This document shows, piece after piece, positions 43,788-52,660 of a stretch of 64,000 nt of DNA (position 1 is its first letter; every line of letters starts with the position of its first letter). Source of the stretch: Polyangiaceae bacterium (GTDB lineage: Bacteria > Myxococcota_A > Polyangia > Polyangiales > Polyangiaceae); contig JAWKRG010000002.1 in the NCBI GenBank assembly GCA_041389725.1, positions 1,736,001 to 1,800,000 of the forward strand. The letters run 5' to 3'. Below the pieces are notes generated by a model, which was not told where the DNA came from, made no database searches, and worked only from the letters and a program-made list of their open reading frames with translations. A program made the position numbers and the translations under genes.

Positions 43788-45754
43788 CAGAGGTACGGTC
43801 CCTCCCGCGGCACGAGGCCTTTGACGATGAACTCGTTGAGGAACGAAGGCAGATAGCCCGTGGCCTGGTGACGGCCCAGCACTTCGCCTTTCGTGCCGGT
43901 GCCGCTGCGTACGAACTCGAAGATCGGCATCAGCTCGAAGGTCAGGTCGTCGCCCAAGCCCACCACTTCCGCAACGCTCGTTACCTTGCGGGCACCGTCC
44001 GAGAAACGCGATTGCTGCACGACAACATCAATCGATCCCACGATCTGCTCGCGAATGGCACGCGGGGGCAAGTCCACGCCCGCCATCAGACAGAGCGTCT
44101 CGATGCGCTTCAATCCTTCCAAAGGAGAATTGGCGTGGGTGGTCGTCAGCGACCCGTCATGGCCCGTGTTCATGGCCTGAAGCATGTCCAGGGCCTCGCC
44201 ACCACGACACTCGCCGACGACGACTCGGTCCGGGCGCATGCGCATGGCATTTCGCAGCAGGTCGCGAATCGTGTACTCGCCCTTGCCCTCCATGTTCGGT
44301 GGGCGAGTTTCCATGCTCACGACGTGCGGCTGCACCAGCTGCAACTCGGCTGCGTCCTCGATCGTCACGATGCGCTCGTCTGCGGGAATCGCACCGGACA
44401 GAATGTTGAGCAGTGTCGTCTTGCCGCTACCGGTACCTCCGGAAATGATGATGTTCTTCTTGGCCGCTACACAGCGGGTCAGGAAGCGCCCCATCGGCTC
44501 CGACAGCGCTCCGTACTTGATCAGCTTGTCGAGGGTCAGGGGAACCTTCGAAAACTTTCGGATGGTGATGCAGGAGCCCTTGAGCGCAATCGGGCGAATC
44601 ACCGCATTCACGCGCGACCCGTCCTTCAGACGCGCGTCGACCAAGGGCGAAGATTCGTCGATGCGGCGACCCAAAGGGGTCACGATGCGCTCGATCACCG
44701 CGCGGACGCGTTCGTCGTCCGTGAACTTCTGGTCCGACAAGACGATCTTGCCGTTTCGCTCGATGTAGATGGTGTCGGCATCCACCACCATGATTTCAGT
44801 GACCGTCGGATCGGCCAGCAGGTGCTCGAGGGGGCCCAGGCCCAACGCTTCGTCGGCGAGCTCTCCCACCAGACGATCCTTCGCCACCGACGCAGGGACC
44901 CGCGGCCCCATCATGTCGACGATGCGTCGCAAGGCGCTGATGACCTTGGGGCGCATCGAGGGATCATCCAATTCCTTCGCACCCATGGTCGCCAAGTCCA
45001 AGTGCTCCAGGAGCTGGCGGTGAATGTCCCGACGCATTTCGTTCGTCTCGCGCGAGGCTGCCGTCGGTTTGGCGGGTGGCAGCCCTTCCGGCCCTCGCGG
45101 TGGAACGTCGTGGGCCGGGGCGGACGGATGCGGAATCGGATGATGAGGAGCGGAACCTTGCGGAGGAGCGTGCGCCGGCGCGGCATGGCCGGGCGCGGCT
45201 TGTGCAGGAGCTCTCCCGTACTGGTTCCCCGGCGCGGGCTCGCCGTGTCGCGGAGCAGAGTCCTGCGGGTGTGGCGCCCGATTCTGAGGTGGATGGGAAG
45301 GATGTCGGGGAAAGCCCCCACCCTGCTGGGGAGGATGGTGCCCCTGCTGGGGAGCGTGCTGACCCTGTTGGGGAGGTGGGTGGCCCCCTCCGGCTTGCGG
45401 GTAGTGCGACGCGCTGGGCCCCGGCGGTCCAGCCGGCTTTGGCTGCGCAGCCTGCCCGGGCAGCTCGAACACGAGGGTGTGGTCGCCAACGACGATAGGC
45501 GTGCCAAAGGAAACCCAAGCCGAGGTCTTCCGGAGCAGTTGTTCACCGGCCAGAGTTCCGTTGGTGGACTGATCTTCCACTCGCACGCCGTGAGGCGCGA
45601 ATTCGATCAGTGCGTGGCGCCGCGAGACCTGATCGCTCTTGATGCGCAACCCACAGCCAGCGTCCCGGCCCACGGTGATCGGGTCCGTTGCCTGGATCTG
45701 CAGGGTCCGCTTGCCACCGCCCGCGCGAGACTCGATGCTCACGAGCAGGTTCAT
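43787..45754 (-). CDS. FHA-CpaF fusion ATPase (second CpaF)
   Basis: A 655-residue protein. An N-terminal FHA domain has all binding motifs (GRDAGCGLRI, VSRRHALIE, DQSTNGT). A Pro/Gln/His-rich linker of about 130 residues follows, then a full CpaF ATPase with Walker A GGTGSGKTTLLNILS, EDAAEL, RMRPDRVVVGECRGGEALDM and GSLTTTHAN. FHA domains bind phosphothreonine, so the motor could be recruited or controlled by a Ser/Thr kinase (inference). It is 33 bp after cpaC. Confidence 0.92.
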   Translation of the reverse strand: MNLLVSIESRAGGGKRTLQIQATDPITVGRDAGCGLRIKSDQVSRRHALIEFAPHGVRVEDQSTNGTLAGEQLLRKTSAWVSFGTPIVVGDHTLVFELPGQAAQPKPAGPPGPSASHYPQAGGGHPPPQQGQHAPQQGHHPPQQGGGFPRHPSHPPQNRAPHPQDSAPRHGEPAPGNQYGRAPAQAAPGHAAPAHAPPQGSAPHHPIPHPSAPAHDVPPRGPEGLPPAKPTAASRETNEMRRDIHRQLLEHLDLATMGAKELDDPSMRPKVISALRRIVDMMGPRVPASVAKDRLVGELADEALGLGPLEHLLADPTVTEIMVVDADTIYIERNGKIVLSDQKFTDDERVRAVIERIVTPLGRRIDESSPLVDARLKDGSRVNAVIRPIALKGSCITIRKFSKVPLTLDKLIKYGALSEPMGRFLTRCVAAKKNIIISGGTGSGKTTLLNILSGAIPADERIVTIEDAAELQLVQPHVVSMETRPPNMEGKGEYTIRDLLRNAMRMRPDRVVVGECRGGEALDMLQAMNTGHDGSLTTTHANSPLEGLKRIETLCLMAGVDLPPRAIREQIVGSIDVVVQQSRFSDGARKVTSVAEVVGLGDDLTFELMPIFEFVRSGTGTKGEVLGRHQATGYLPSFLNEFIVKGLVPREGPYL

Positions 45755-45787
45755 GCGTTCAACCCCGCGGGGACTCCATGGCGCAGA

Positions 45788-47107
45788 TCACTTTGCTTTC
45801 TTCCACTGCTTCGGGCGCTTGTTGTAGGCATTCACCGCGTCGATATCGCCCGAGTAGTCCTCGAACTGGCTGAGCGCGCTGTTGACGGCTTCGATGGCCG
45901 GCATGGGCACGGCCTCCACGGCAGTGGGGATCACGAAGACGGCGCCTTCCACATCCTCGGCACTGTCCCGGTGAGAGCCGAACAGCAGCCCCAGCACCGG
46001 CACTTCGCTGAGGAGGGGGAGGCCCCGCACACCGCGCCGCTGAGTGCGGCTTCGAATCCCCGACAGCACCAGGGATTGCCCTAGCTTCATGCGTACCAGG
46101 GTGTTCAGGTTGCTCGTGTTTCGTCCGGGCAGATTCGTCGAGTCGGCCGGCGGCGTGAGATCCGAAACGTCGGCTTCCACCTGAATTTCCAGCTCGCCCG
46201 TCTCCTCGTCGAGCCGCGGCAGCACGGAGACGTTCGTCCCGAACTCGATGGCTTTGATGTTCGAGGTCAGCCCCGACGAGATACTGAAGTTCTGCTCACC
46301 ACCGCTCTTGAAGGTCGCCTTGGTCCCGTTCACCGTGATGACCGTCGACTGCTTCATGACCTTCGCCCAGCCCTTGACCGACGCGATGTCGAGGGCGGGA
46401 AGTGGTTGGTTGACGATCGAAGCTTGAGCCGTGGTCGTGGTGCCGGCGAGAAAGTCGTAGGTGAACTCGCTCTGGATGTTCTGCCCACCAATGCGCCCTG
46501 GCCAGTCGATCCCGACGTTGTAGCCGGAGGTCTTGTCGTATTGGATGAAGAAGAAGTCGACGCGAATGTTGACCTTGCGATCGACCGCACCGCCCTGTCC
46601 GACGACCACCAGAGACTCCACTTGCCCCGGGTAGAGCGCCGCAATCTTCTCGATGCGCCGCGCATCCCCCTCGGTGCCCACGCCGCCCTCGATGAAGAAG
46701 CGCGACCCAACTCGCCGCACGCGGATGCCGGGCATTTCCCCCAACAGGTCCGCCAGCTCGCGTTTCACCGCGTCAGGCGAACGCGCGAAGACGTTGATCA
46801 CGTAGTTGGTCGTCGAGTCGTCTTTGTTGATCAGCAGCAGGGTCGTGCTGCCGGGTTTGCGTCCCGCAATCACGAACTTGCTGTTGTCCGTCGTCAGCTT
46901 GACGTCGGCGATGCCCTTGATTCCCTCGGAGTAGTTCTTGACCCCAGAGGCCGGAATGGTCTGGTTCTCGCCGACGACGATGTTGATTTCCTTCGTCTCG
47001 CCAGCGTCGCCGTCGCTCAGCTCCTCGCTAGGCTTGTCCTGCGCCCAGGTCGCGGGCGCGGCCAAGACCAAGGCCGGAATCAGCAGCCATGCTCGTGCAC
47101 GCATCAT
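45788..47107 (-). CDS. cpaC: Tad pilus outer-membrane secretin CpaC/RcpA
   Basis: A 439-residue protein with signal peptide (LLIPALVLAAPATWAQ), an N-terminal pilus/BON-type region (VKNYSEGIKGIADVKLTTDN, VFARSPDAVKRELADLLGEM) and a C-terminal secretin domain with TLVRMKLGQSLVLSGIRS and GVRGLPLLSEVPVLGLLFGS. Two adjacent ATGs are possible starts; the outer one overlaps the cpaB stop. It forms the outer-membrane channel. Confidence 0.9.
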   Translation of the reverse strand: MMRARAWLLIPALVLAAPATWAQDKPSEELSDGDAGETKEINIVVGENQTIPASGVKNYSEGIKGIADVKLTTDNSKFVIAGRKPGSTTLLLINKDDSTTNYVINVFARSPDAVKRELADLLGEMPGIRVRRVGSRFFIEGGVGTEGDARRIEKIAALYPGQVESLVVVGQGGAVDRKVNIRVDFFFIQYDKTSGYNVGIDWPGRIGGQNIQSEFTYDFLAGTTTTAQASIVNQPLPALDIASVKGWAKVMKQSTVITVNGTKATFKSGGEQNFSISSGLTSNIKAIEFGTNVSVLPRLDEETGELEIQVEADVSDLTPPADSTNLPGRNTSNLNTLVRMKLGQSLVLSGIRSRTQRRGVRGLPLLSEVPVLGLLFGSHRDSAEDVEGAVFVIPTAVEAVPMPAIEAVNSALSQFEDYSGDIDAVNAYNKRPKQWKKAK

Positions 47108-47883
47108 TTCGCCTCCAGCCTGACCGGCCCAGCTTTGGAGCGTATGCTCTGGATGGTCTTGATCACTTCCTTGTCGGTGAGTGCTGACGAGTTCATCTCG
47201 GGAATGCCTTCTACGATCTTCTGGTCTGTGGGATTGCGCAGAGCGACGACCATTTGACCCTTCTCCTGGGCGAGCGCCAGCAACTGACCCTCCGCCAGCG
47301 AGACGCTCAGGGTCAACAACATGTCTCTTTCCTTGGCACCTTCGGCCAGGTTCTGAGGCGCCGTCTCCAAACCCACCGCGAGCACGAGCACCTTCTGCAG
47401 CAGCACGACGGCCGTCGTCTTGTCGCCGTTCTCCTTGTCCTGGAGGTTGGCGATCACGTCCACGTAGTCGCCCGGGCGCATCATCGCGTAGCTCTTGTCA
47501 CCGCGCGAAGCACGGATCGTCACGGCACGAGCCCCGGACTGGATCAGACCGCTCAGATCGCGGCGCTCATCGGCCGCGATGGCGAGGTCGGTCCACATCA
47601 GGGTCTGCTGCGCCTCGACCTTGGTGCCGAGCTTCAGGTTCAGCACCTTGGACTTCTCGGAAGCCTTGATGAAACGGTCCTCGACGTACGCGATCGGGAT
47701 CTCGCGCACTCCGACCGCCGCCTCGTCGATGGCCTCGCCGATGTCGAGGGGCTTGACGGCGATCAGCACGCGCACCCGCTCTCCGCCGGATGCTTCCTCC
47801 TCGAAGCGCTTCACGTACAGGATCATGAGCAGTGCGCCGAGCGCTGCGAAGATCCCTGCAACCAACAGTGCGCGCTTGTTCAT
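47104..47883 (-). CDS. cpaB: Tad pilus assembly protein CpaB/RcpC
   Basis: A 259-residue protein with an N-terminal membrane anchor (ALLVAGIFAALGALLMILYV), an SAF domain (RVLIAVKPLDIGEAIDEAAV) and an RcpC-type domain (RAVTIRASRGDKSYAMMRPG). It works in the periplasm near the secretin. It is coupled to cpaC by overlap. Confidence 0.9.
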   Translation of the reverse strand: MNKRALLVAGIFAALGALLMILYVKRFEEEASGGERVRVLIAVKPLDIGEAIDEAAVGVREIPIAYVEDRFIKASEKSKVLNLKLGTKVEAQQTLMWTDLAIAADERRDLSGLIQSGARAVTIRASRGDKSYAMMRPGDYVDVIANLQDKENGDKTTAVVLLQKVLVLAVGLETAPQNLAEGAKERDMLLTLSVSLAEGQLLALAQEKGQMVVALRNPTDQKIVEGIPEMNSSALTDKEVIKTIQSIRSKAGPVRLEAK

Positions 47884-47935
47884 CGGGTTCTCTTGACGTC
47901 AGGGACGAGGGCCCCGGCCAAGCGCGACCCACTTA

Positions 47936-48922
47936 CTAGTTGGACCGAGTTTCTACCATGGTAACGGAAACTCGACCCTCAAATTCCTGAACCGCCACCA
48001 TCAAGTCCACGTTGCCCTTGAAAAAGTGCCGAACGCCTTCACTGCGGGCGTCGAGCTCAGGCATGTTGCGCCAGCCGCGCTTGGCCATCTCGTCACCGTA
48101 GAATCGCAGGGCACCGTCACGAGTGCTCTGGGTTTCATACAGGAACACCCCGTGCGGGTGACCCACGGCGTGTGCCGCCAAGTAGCGAACGGATCGCGGA
48201 GGCCGCGGAGCACTGCTGGGATCGGCGCCCGGTGCATCCTTGCCCTTCGCCTCGGGAACGAGGGCGCCGAACTTGAACTCGCCGTCCGTCCAGGCCGTCA
48301 CGACACGGCTGCGCCCGTTGCTCAGGTTCTGGACATATGCATAGCGCATCAACCCCAGCTCACCGAAGTCCGTCGTCACGGCCATGCGCTTGATACGGGT
48401 CGCGAAGCCAGGCTGTTGTCCGGGCTTGTTCATCACGCAGGCCACGACGCCATCTACCGAGGTTTCACGCCGAAGCACACTGGCCTTGAACAGCGAGTAG
48501 CGCTTGGCGAAGGACGCCTCGCCATTGGCCGCGGACTGAAAGGCGTCGGCGGCAGCGCTGTCGGATTCGCAAACCGCCTGCACTCGATCGAGCACCTTGG
48601 TGTGGTCGCTTTCCACCACCGTAGCGGTCACGTTGATGCGCTGGCCGTTCAGCATCAGCGTCGTCGGCTCAGCCGTCAGGTCCTCGAGCTTGGCGATCTG
48701 GCGCCCCACGATCAGACCTTGCTCGGCCAAGCTGCCCTTGGCGGACCGGGCACCGAAGAACGCGACCACCACACAGACGACGATGCCGTAGACCATCACC
48801 CGCAGAATCGCGCGAACCTGTGGCAAGCCATAGAACTTGCCGATCGCTCGCAGCGGCCAGTAGATGGCGCGCAGCGTTCCCCAGAACGGGTCTTTCAGGA
48901 AGGGTACCTTGCTATTCGCCAT
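47936..48922 (-). CDS. Tad-locus membrane protein, function unknown
   Basis: A 328-residue protein with one hydrophobic segment near residues 40-60 (ILRVMVYGIVVCVVVAFFGA) and a large C-terminal domain that would lie in the periplasm (VRYLAAHAVGHPHGVFLYE and VDLMVAVQEFEGRVSVTMVE). No domain was recognised. It sits between the TadE-like gene and cpaB on the same strand, so it is probably part of the pilus system. Confidence 0.7.
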   Translation of the reverse strand: MANSKVPFLKDPFWGTLRAIYWPLRAIGKFYGLPQVRAILRVMVYGIVVCVVVAFFGARSAKGSLAEQGLIVGRQIAKLEDLTAEPTTLMLNGQRINVTATVVESDHTKVLDRVQAVCESDSAAADAFQSAANGEASFAKRYSLFKASVLRRETSVDGVVACVMNKPGQQPGFATRIKRMAVTTDFGELGLMRYAYVQNLSNGRSRVVTAWTDGEFKFGALVPEAKGKDAPGADPSSAPRPPRSVRYLAAHAVGHPHGVFLYETQSTRDGALRFYGDEMAKRGWRNMPELDARSEGVRHFFKGNVDLMVAVQEFEGRVSVTMVETRSN

Positions 48923-48934
48923 GGTTTGCCTCCC

Positions 48935-49408
48935 TTAGAAGATGAGCCCCTTCGCGATACCAAAGGCCTCGCCGACGATGTCGCTCAGGCCTTCCTTGCT
49001 CACGTCCTCGTTGCAGCGCACGTACATCTTGCCCACCGGCTTGTTGGTGCCTCCGCCGAAGAGCGCCGAGTTGGTGTGAGACCCCTCGATGTTGCTCGTG
49101 ACGTAGCCGCCCGACTCGTCCAGGGATCCCTCGAAGTCGCCGAATTTGTCTTCGCTGCCGCTGGAGTCTTCCTTGGAGATCTCACCCAGCAGCGACTCCT
49201 TCACCCCACCCAGCAAGCCGCTGCCACCGCAGGGGTCGAGGGCTTTCTGCCAGGCCTCCTGCCGCGCGGTCTGCATCACGTCCAGCTTGGTGCGGAAGAA
49301 GCCCAAGCTAGCCCACAGTCCGGCGAAGATGAGCACGAACAAGGTGGCGGTCACCGCGCCTTCCACGGCGGCGGCACCACGCTCTCTGCGGCGGTTTCGG
49401 CGGGCCAT
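48935..49408 (-). CDS. TadE-like pseudopilin
   Basis: A 157-residue protein with a basic N-terminus and TadE-type segment RGAAAVEGAVTATLFVLIFA that serves as membrane anchor and possible prepilin-peptidase site. The remainder is polar and carries two Cys. Its start shares a base with the stop of the TadG-like gene. Confidence 0.8.
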   Translation of the reverse strand: MARRNRRRERGAAAVEGAVTATLFVLIFAGLWASLGFFRTKLDVMQTARQEAWQKALDPCGGSGLLGGVKESLLGEISKEDSSGSEDKFGDFEGSLDESGGYVTSNIEGSHTNSALFGGGTNKPVGKMYVRCNEDVSKEGLSDIVGEAFGIAKGLIF

Positions 49409-51042
49409 CAGTGCACGATCTCCGGTGTAGCTAGCAGACCTTGAACCGCTTTGTTCAGCGCGTCATCGGCTTTGCCCACGAGCCCCATCAGCCCAGGCCA
49501 ACTATCGAACTTCATGTCGATGGTGCCGAACTTGAATCCAATCCCGTCCTTGAGCCACGAGCTCAGCAACTCGCTCACGCCACCCGCTGCAAGGATGGTC
49601 TTCACGCCGGCGCCGTCCAGGGCGTTGAACAGCTTGCCCTTCAGCGAGCCGAGCAGGTTGTCGAAGATGGGTCCGGCAATGCCCTCGAGGATGTCCGGCA
49701 TGTCGACGCGCACTCGCCGCAATCGCGATGCCCAGCGCATCTTCCACATGCACTGGTCCTTGTTCTCATCCCAACTGCCAGGGCTGTCCCAGTAGAACTC
49801 GGCCTGGGCGAAGCGGTAGCGGTTCAAGAAGTTGCGCTTGATTTCCGGCGCGCCGAAGTGCCAGGACGCCATGCCCACGCCCTTCTCGGTGTTGGAGCCG
49901 GCCCACTTCTCTTGTCCAGAGAGGAGCGCCCACACCTGGAACTGCCCACCGCCGATGTCGGCGCCATCGAAGATCTTCTTGGGCGTCGCATACTTCGTCC
50001 AACTTCCGCCGCCGCCGGTGCTGGAGCCGCTGGAGTTGGCATCGTCGACGCTGTCCTGCAGCTCCTTCTTCTTGTCCTTCTCGCACTCGTCCTGGTCGAA
50101 AGAGAAGCCGGAGGTACTGCCGCTGTGGGCGTCCTTGTAGTCCTGCTCTTTCTTCTTCTTCAGATCCTTGCAGGCGGACGCGGCGATGTCGCCGATGTTG
50201 ATCTTGAAGCCGTTGGTGTCGACTGACGACCCGCCTCCACAGAACGCACTGGGGAATGCGCCTATCAACGAGGACGCCCAGCGTCCCACGGCCTTGGCAA
50301 AGAGGTTTCCGCCAAGCGCGTCGGCGAACAGATCCATCATCATCTCTGCGGACTTCTTGCAGAGATTGTCGTAGCTGTCCTGCTGCACCGGCAGCCCGAG
50401 CTTGCCGTTCTTGAAGCCGTCGAACAGCGCCTTGGGGCTCTTGATGTCGCTCCAGCTGCCGATCGCGGGCTGGGGCATCATGGATGGACTGATGGTGTAG
50501 GCAGTCTCGGCCAGCGGTTCGTACTTGGCTTGGACGTCGGGCCCGGTCTTGAGCGCGGCTGTCCATGGTGTCGCCAAGGCGATGGCTATCTGCGAGAAGT
50601 TGAGCGCTGGCAGCGCTACCTTCAGCACGTTTTCGTACACGTTGATGAACGCGGAGACGGCCTTGTCGATGGCGTTGCCCACCGGAATGTACGCCGCTGC
50701 GGGCGGCACGAACCAGGAGATGACGACGCAAATCGCGAGGATGATCAGGTTCAAGTACTTGATCGTCTTCGCGAAGATCAGCACCGCCAACAGCGCGGCC
50801 ATGATCAGATTCAGCAGCACGATCAGGTTCATGCCGCGGGCATGAACGCCGGCCGTGGAGTAGGCCACTGCGTCGGCGGCGTCTTGAATGCGCTCGCGGT
50901 AGATGAGCGCCTCGCCGGTGCCGACCAGGTAAAAGAGCCCGGCTGACAAGAAGACGGCCATGAAGGTGCCAACCACCACCATGGCGCCGCGCTGATCCGA
51001 GAGCAGCGAGCGAACCGTGCGCTTCGAATCAGGGGTAGTCAT
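49408..51042 (-). CDS. TadG-like pilus assembly protein
   Basis: A 544-residue protein started at the ATG near 51042 (MTTPDSKRTVRSLLSDQRGA). The N-terminal segment DQRGAMVVVGTFMAVFLSAG followed by RERIQDAADAVAYSTA is the TadG-like pattern. Further hydrophobic segments lie near residues 75-115. A long Lys/Asp/Ser/Gly-rich middle is followed by a C-terminal domain with no recognised family. It overlaps the next TadE-like gene by 14 bp. Confidence 0.8.
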   Translation of the reverse strand: MTTPDSKRTVRSLLSDQRGAMVVVGTFMAVFLSAGLFYLVGTGEALIYRERIQDAADAVAYSTAGVHARGMNLIVLLNLIMAALLAVLIFAKTIKYLNLIILAICVVISWFVPPAAAYIPVGNAIDKAVSAFINVYENVLKVALPALNFSQIAIALATPWTAALKTGPDVQAKYEPLAETAYTISPSMMPQPAIGSWSDIKSPKALFDGFKNGKLGLPVQQDSYDNLCKKSAEMMMDLFADALGGNLFAKAVGRWASSLIGAFPSAFCGGGSSVDTNGFKINIGDIAASACKDLKKKKEQDYKDAHSGSTSGFSFDQDECEKDKKKELQDSVDDANSSGSSTGGGGSWTKYATPKKIFDGADIGGGQFQVWALLSGQEKWAGSNTEKGVGMASWHFGAPEIKRNFLNRYRFAQAEFYWDSPGSWDENKDQCMWKMRWASRLRRVRVDMPDILEGIAGPIFDNLLGSLKGKLFNALDGAGVKTILAAGGVSELLSSWLKDGIGFKFGTIDMKFDSWPGLMGLVGKADDALNKAVQGLLATPEIVH

Positions 51043-51568
51043 AGTCCGCTCCGTGAATGCGTAGAGAGGCCTTGGATTGCAGCGTAGCCAGGGTGTCGAA
51101 TCCGCACACGGCGTACTTCCCAATGGGAAGCGAGCAGCGGTACACGGAGTCCACGTAGACGGTCACGGTCTCGTTGCGGCTGAAGTTCGACTTCGCCGCC
51201 TTCGAGTCGCCACCAACGATGATTTGATTCATCGTCAAGGCTAGGGAAATGCTCTTGTTGGCGCCCAGGCCAATCAGCACGGCCTTCTTGATGTCGTCGA
51301 GCTTCTTCCCGGTAGCCTGGCCCTTGTCCACACCGTCGTAGTACTGCTTGTCGTCCGGGATGACGACGACAGCCGCGCGCGCGCCGAGAACCGCCGCGTG
51401 CTTGGTGATCAGCTTGGCCGAGAACATGCCGACGCCCTGCGCCAAACACAGGAACGCCGTCAGCAGCGGCATGAACACCGCCAGGAATTCGACGTAGACC
51501 GCCCCGCGGCGGTCCTTCATGAGACTTCGCTTCGCGGGCGGTCTTCGCTTCGCAGGCGCGCTTTTCAT
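51029..51568 (-). CDS. TadE-like pseudopilin (second)
   Basis: A 179-residue protein started at ATG 51566-51568, which overlaps the prepilin peptidase stop as ATGA. A basic N-terminus precedes DRRGAVYVEFLAVFMPLLTA, typical of TadE/TadF-like proteins. The mature part contains two Cys (YRCSLPIGKYAVCGF) that could pair. Confidence 0.8.
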   Translation of the reverse strand: MKSAPAKRRPPAKRSLMKDRRGAVYVEFLAVFMPLLTAFLCLAQGVGMFSAKLITKHAAVLGARAAVVVIPDDKQYYDGVDKGQATGKKLDDIKKAVLIGLGANKSISLALTMNQIIVGGDSKAAKSNFSRNETVTVYVDSVYRCSLPIGKYAVCGFDTLATLQSKASLRIHGADYDYP

Positions 51569-52113
51569 GCCGCCCCCCAATACAAAAGCGCGATGACCAG
51601 GCTCGCCACGAAGACCGAAGGGGCGAAGCGAAGCTCGGACATCATCTCGGTTGGAAGCTCGCGGCGCTTCGCCTTGGGCACGAAGACGTTCTTCACGAGC
51701 AAAGCAGAGTTGCCCAAAGTCTGCAGGAGTTTGCCTTGATAGGCGAGCCGAGCTGGCGCGTAGATGGCTCCGATGATGAAGGAATACATCTGTGCCTCGA
51801 CTCCAATCAGTGGTCCTAGAAAAACTCCTACCGCCACGAGTAACTTCAAGTCGCCGCCGCCCATGGCGCCGACGCGGAACAAGAGGAAGGGGATCAGCCC
51901 GCAGAGCACCAGCGCCGCGACGGCCGTTAGTAGCCCCCTGAGCGCCCCGCTTCCTCCGCCGGAGAGATACCCGAGGGTGACTCGACCCAACCCCGCGGCA
52001 GCCAGGCCGCCGAGGGTGAGCCAGTTGGGTATCTCTCCGGTTCGCCAGTCATGAAAAGCTGCGACCCCGGCAGCGAGGACCGCGGCTAGTATGAGGTACT
52101 GCTCGCCTGTCAT
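51565..52113 (-). CDS. cpaA: Prepilin peptidase TadV/CpaA
   Basis: A 182-residue aspartic membrane protease of the A24 family. Both catalytic Asp residues are seen: D22 in AAFHDWRTGEIPN, and that in GAMGGGDLKLLVAVG. Six hydrophobic segments are expected. It processes Flp pilin and pseudopilin leaders. It lies 27 bp after the flp gene. Confidence 0.92.
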   Translation of the reverse strand: MTGEQYLILAAVLAAGVAAFHDWRTGEIPNWLTLGGLAAAGLGRVTLGYLSGGGSGALRGLLTAVAALVLCGLIPFLLFRVGAMGGGDLKLLVAVGVFLGPLIGVEAQMYSFIIGAIYAPARLAYQGKLLQTLGNSALLVKNVFVPKAKRRELPTEMMSELRFAPSVFVASLVIALLYWGAA

Positions 52114-52140
52114 CCACGCCGGGTTTCGCCGAACAGAGGG

Positions 52141-52320
52141 TTACAGACCTTCGACCTCGCCGCGCTTCTCGTCCATCTTGCTGCTGACTGCGGTACCGAA
52201 CGTGCGGGCCGCCGCGATCACGACGATGGCAATCAGGGCTAGGAGCAACAGGTACTCGACCAGGTTCGCGCCCTTCTTGTCTTGGATGAGTGCTTGAACG
52301 GTGTGACGGATCTTCTTCAT
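52141..52320 (-). CDS. flp: Flp-type pilin
   Basis: A 59-residue prepilin, MKKIRHTVQALIQDKKGANL then VEYLLLLALIAIVVIAAART. The G-A-N-L-V-E-Y motif is the Flp processing site, with cleavage expected after Gly and the Glu at position +5. AAGAAGAGG lies about 10 bp upstream of the ATG. It directly precedes the prepilin peptidase gene and is probably the main structural pilin. Confidence 0.93.
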   Translation of the reverse strand: MKKIRHTVQALIQDKKGANLVEYLLLLALIAIVVIAAARTFGTAVSSKMDEKRGEVEGL

Positions 52321-52371
52321 GACTTGGCCTCTTCTTGCTGTGTGTTGGTGGTTGTGTTCCCCACATCACCC

Positions 52372-52557
52372 TTACGGAAATGGGGACAGAATGATGCCCT
52401 GGGAACGAGCATAATTCGCATACAGCGCAGGACCCCACGCCACGATCGCAGCCGCGATCGCCACGCCGCAGGTCCCGAGCAGTACGACGTACTCGGTTGC
52501 AACTGCGCCCTGCCTATTTCGAATCAGTCGACCCAGGACGCTAGCCAACCTCGCCAT
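52372..52557 (-). CDS. Flp-like pilin (second, divergent)
   Basis: A 61-residue protein started at ATG 52555-52557 (MARLASVLGRLIRNRQGAVA). The motif RQGAVATEYVVLLGT is a Flp-type processing site with Glu+5 and Tyr, followed by a hydrophobic helix. The C-terminal part (LYANYARSQGIILSPFP) differs from the other pilin. No clear ribosome-binding site is seen; instead a dyad ACAGTG-A-CACTGT (52559-52571) lies against the start. It appears to be the first gene of the Tad locus. Confidence 0.8.
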   Translation of the reverse strand: MARLASVLGRLIRNRQGAVATEYVVLLGTCGVAIAAAIVAWGPALYANYARSQGIILSPFP

Positions 52558-52558
52558 C

Positions 52559-52571
52559 ACAGTGACACTGT
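52559..52571. promoter_or_regulatory. 13-bp dyad at the start of the first pilin gene
   Basis: ACAGTG-A-CACTGT, perfect 6-bp arms, ends 2 bp before the pilin ATG where a ribosome-binding site would be expected. It could be an operator or an RNA hairpin hiding the start; chance is also possible at this length. Confidence 0.35.
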
Positions 52572-52660
52572 AGCTCGCATCAGCGGGGTGCGAAAGGCAA
52601 AAAATCGAATGATGTCAAGTATTTTTGCCGCTTCGTCGAAAAATTCCAGCGAGCTTCGAG

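Noticed and set aside
43757..46084. 775-codon open frame on the plus strand
   Set aside because: It lies opposite the FHA-CpaF and cpaC genes, whose motifs are unambiguous; composition is that of a shadow frame.
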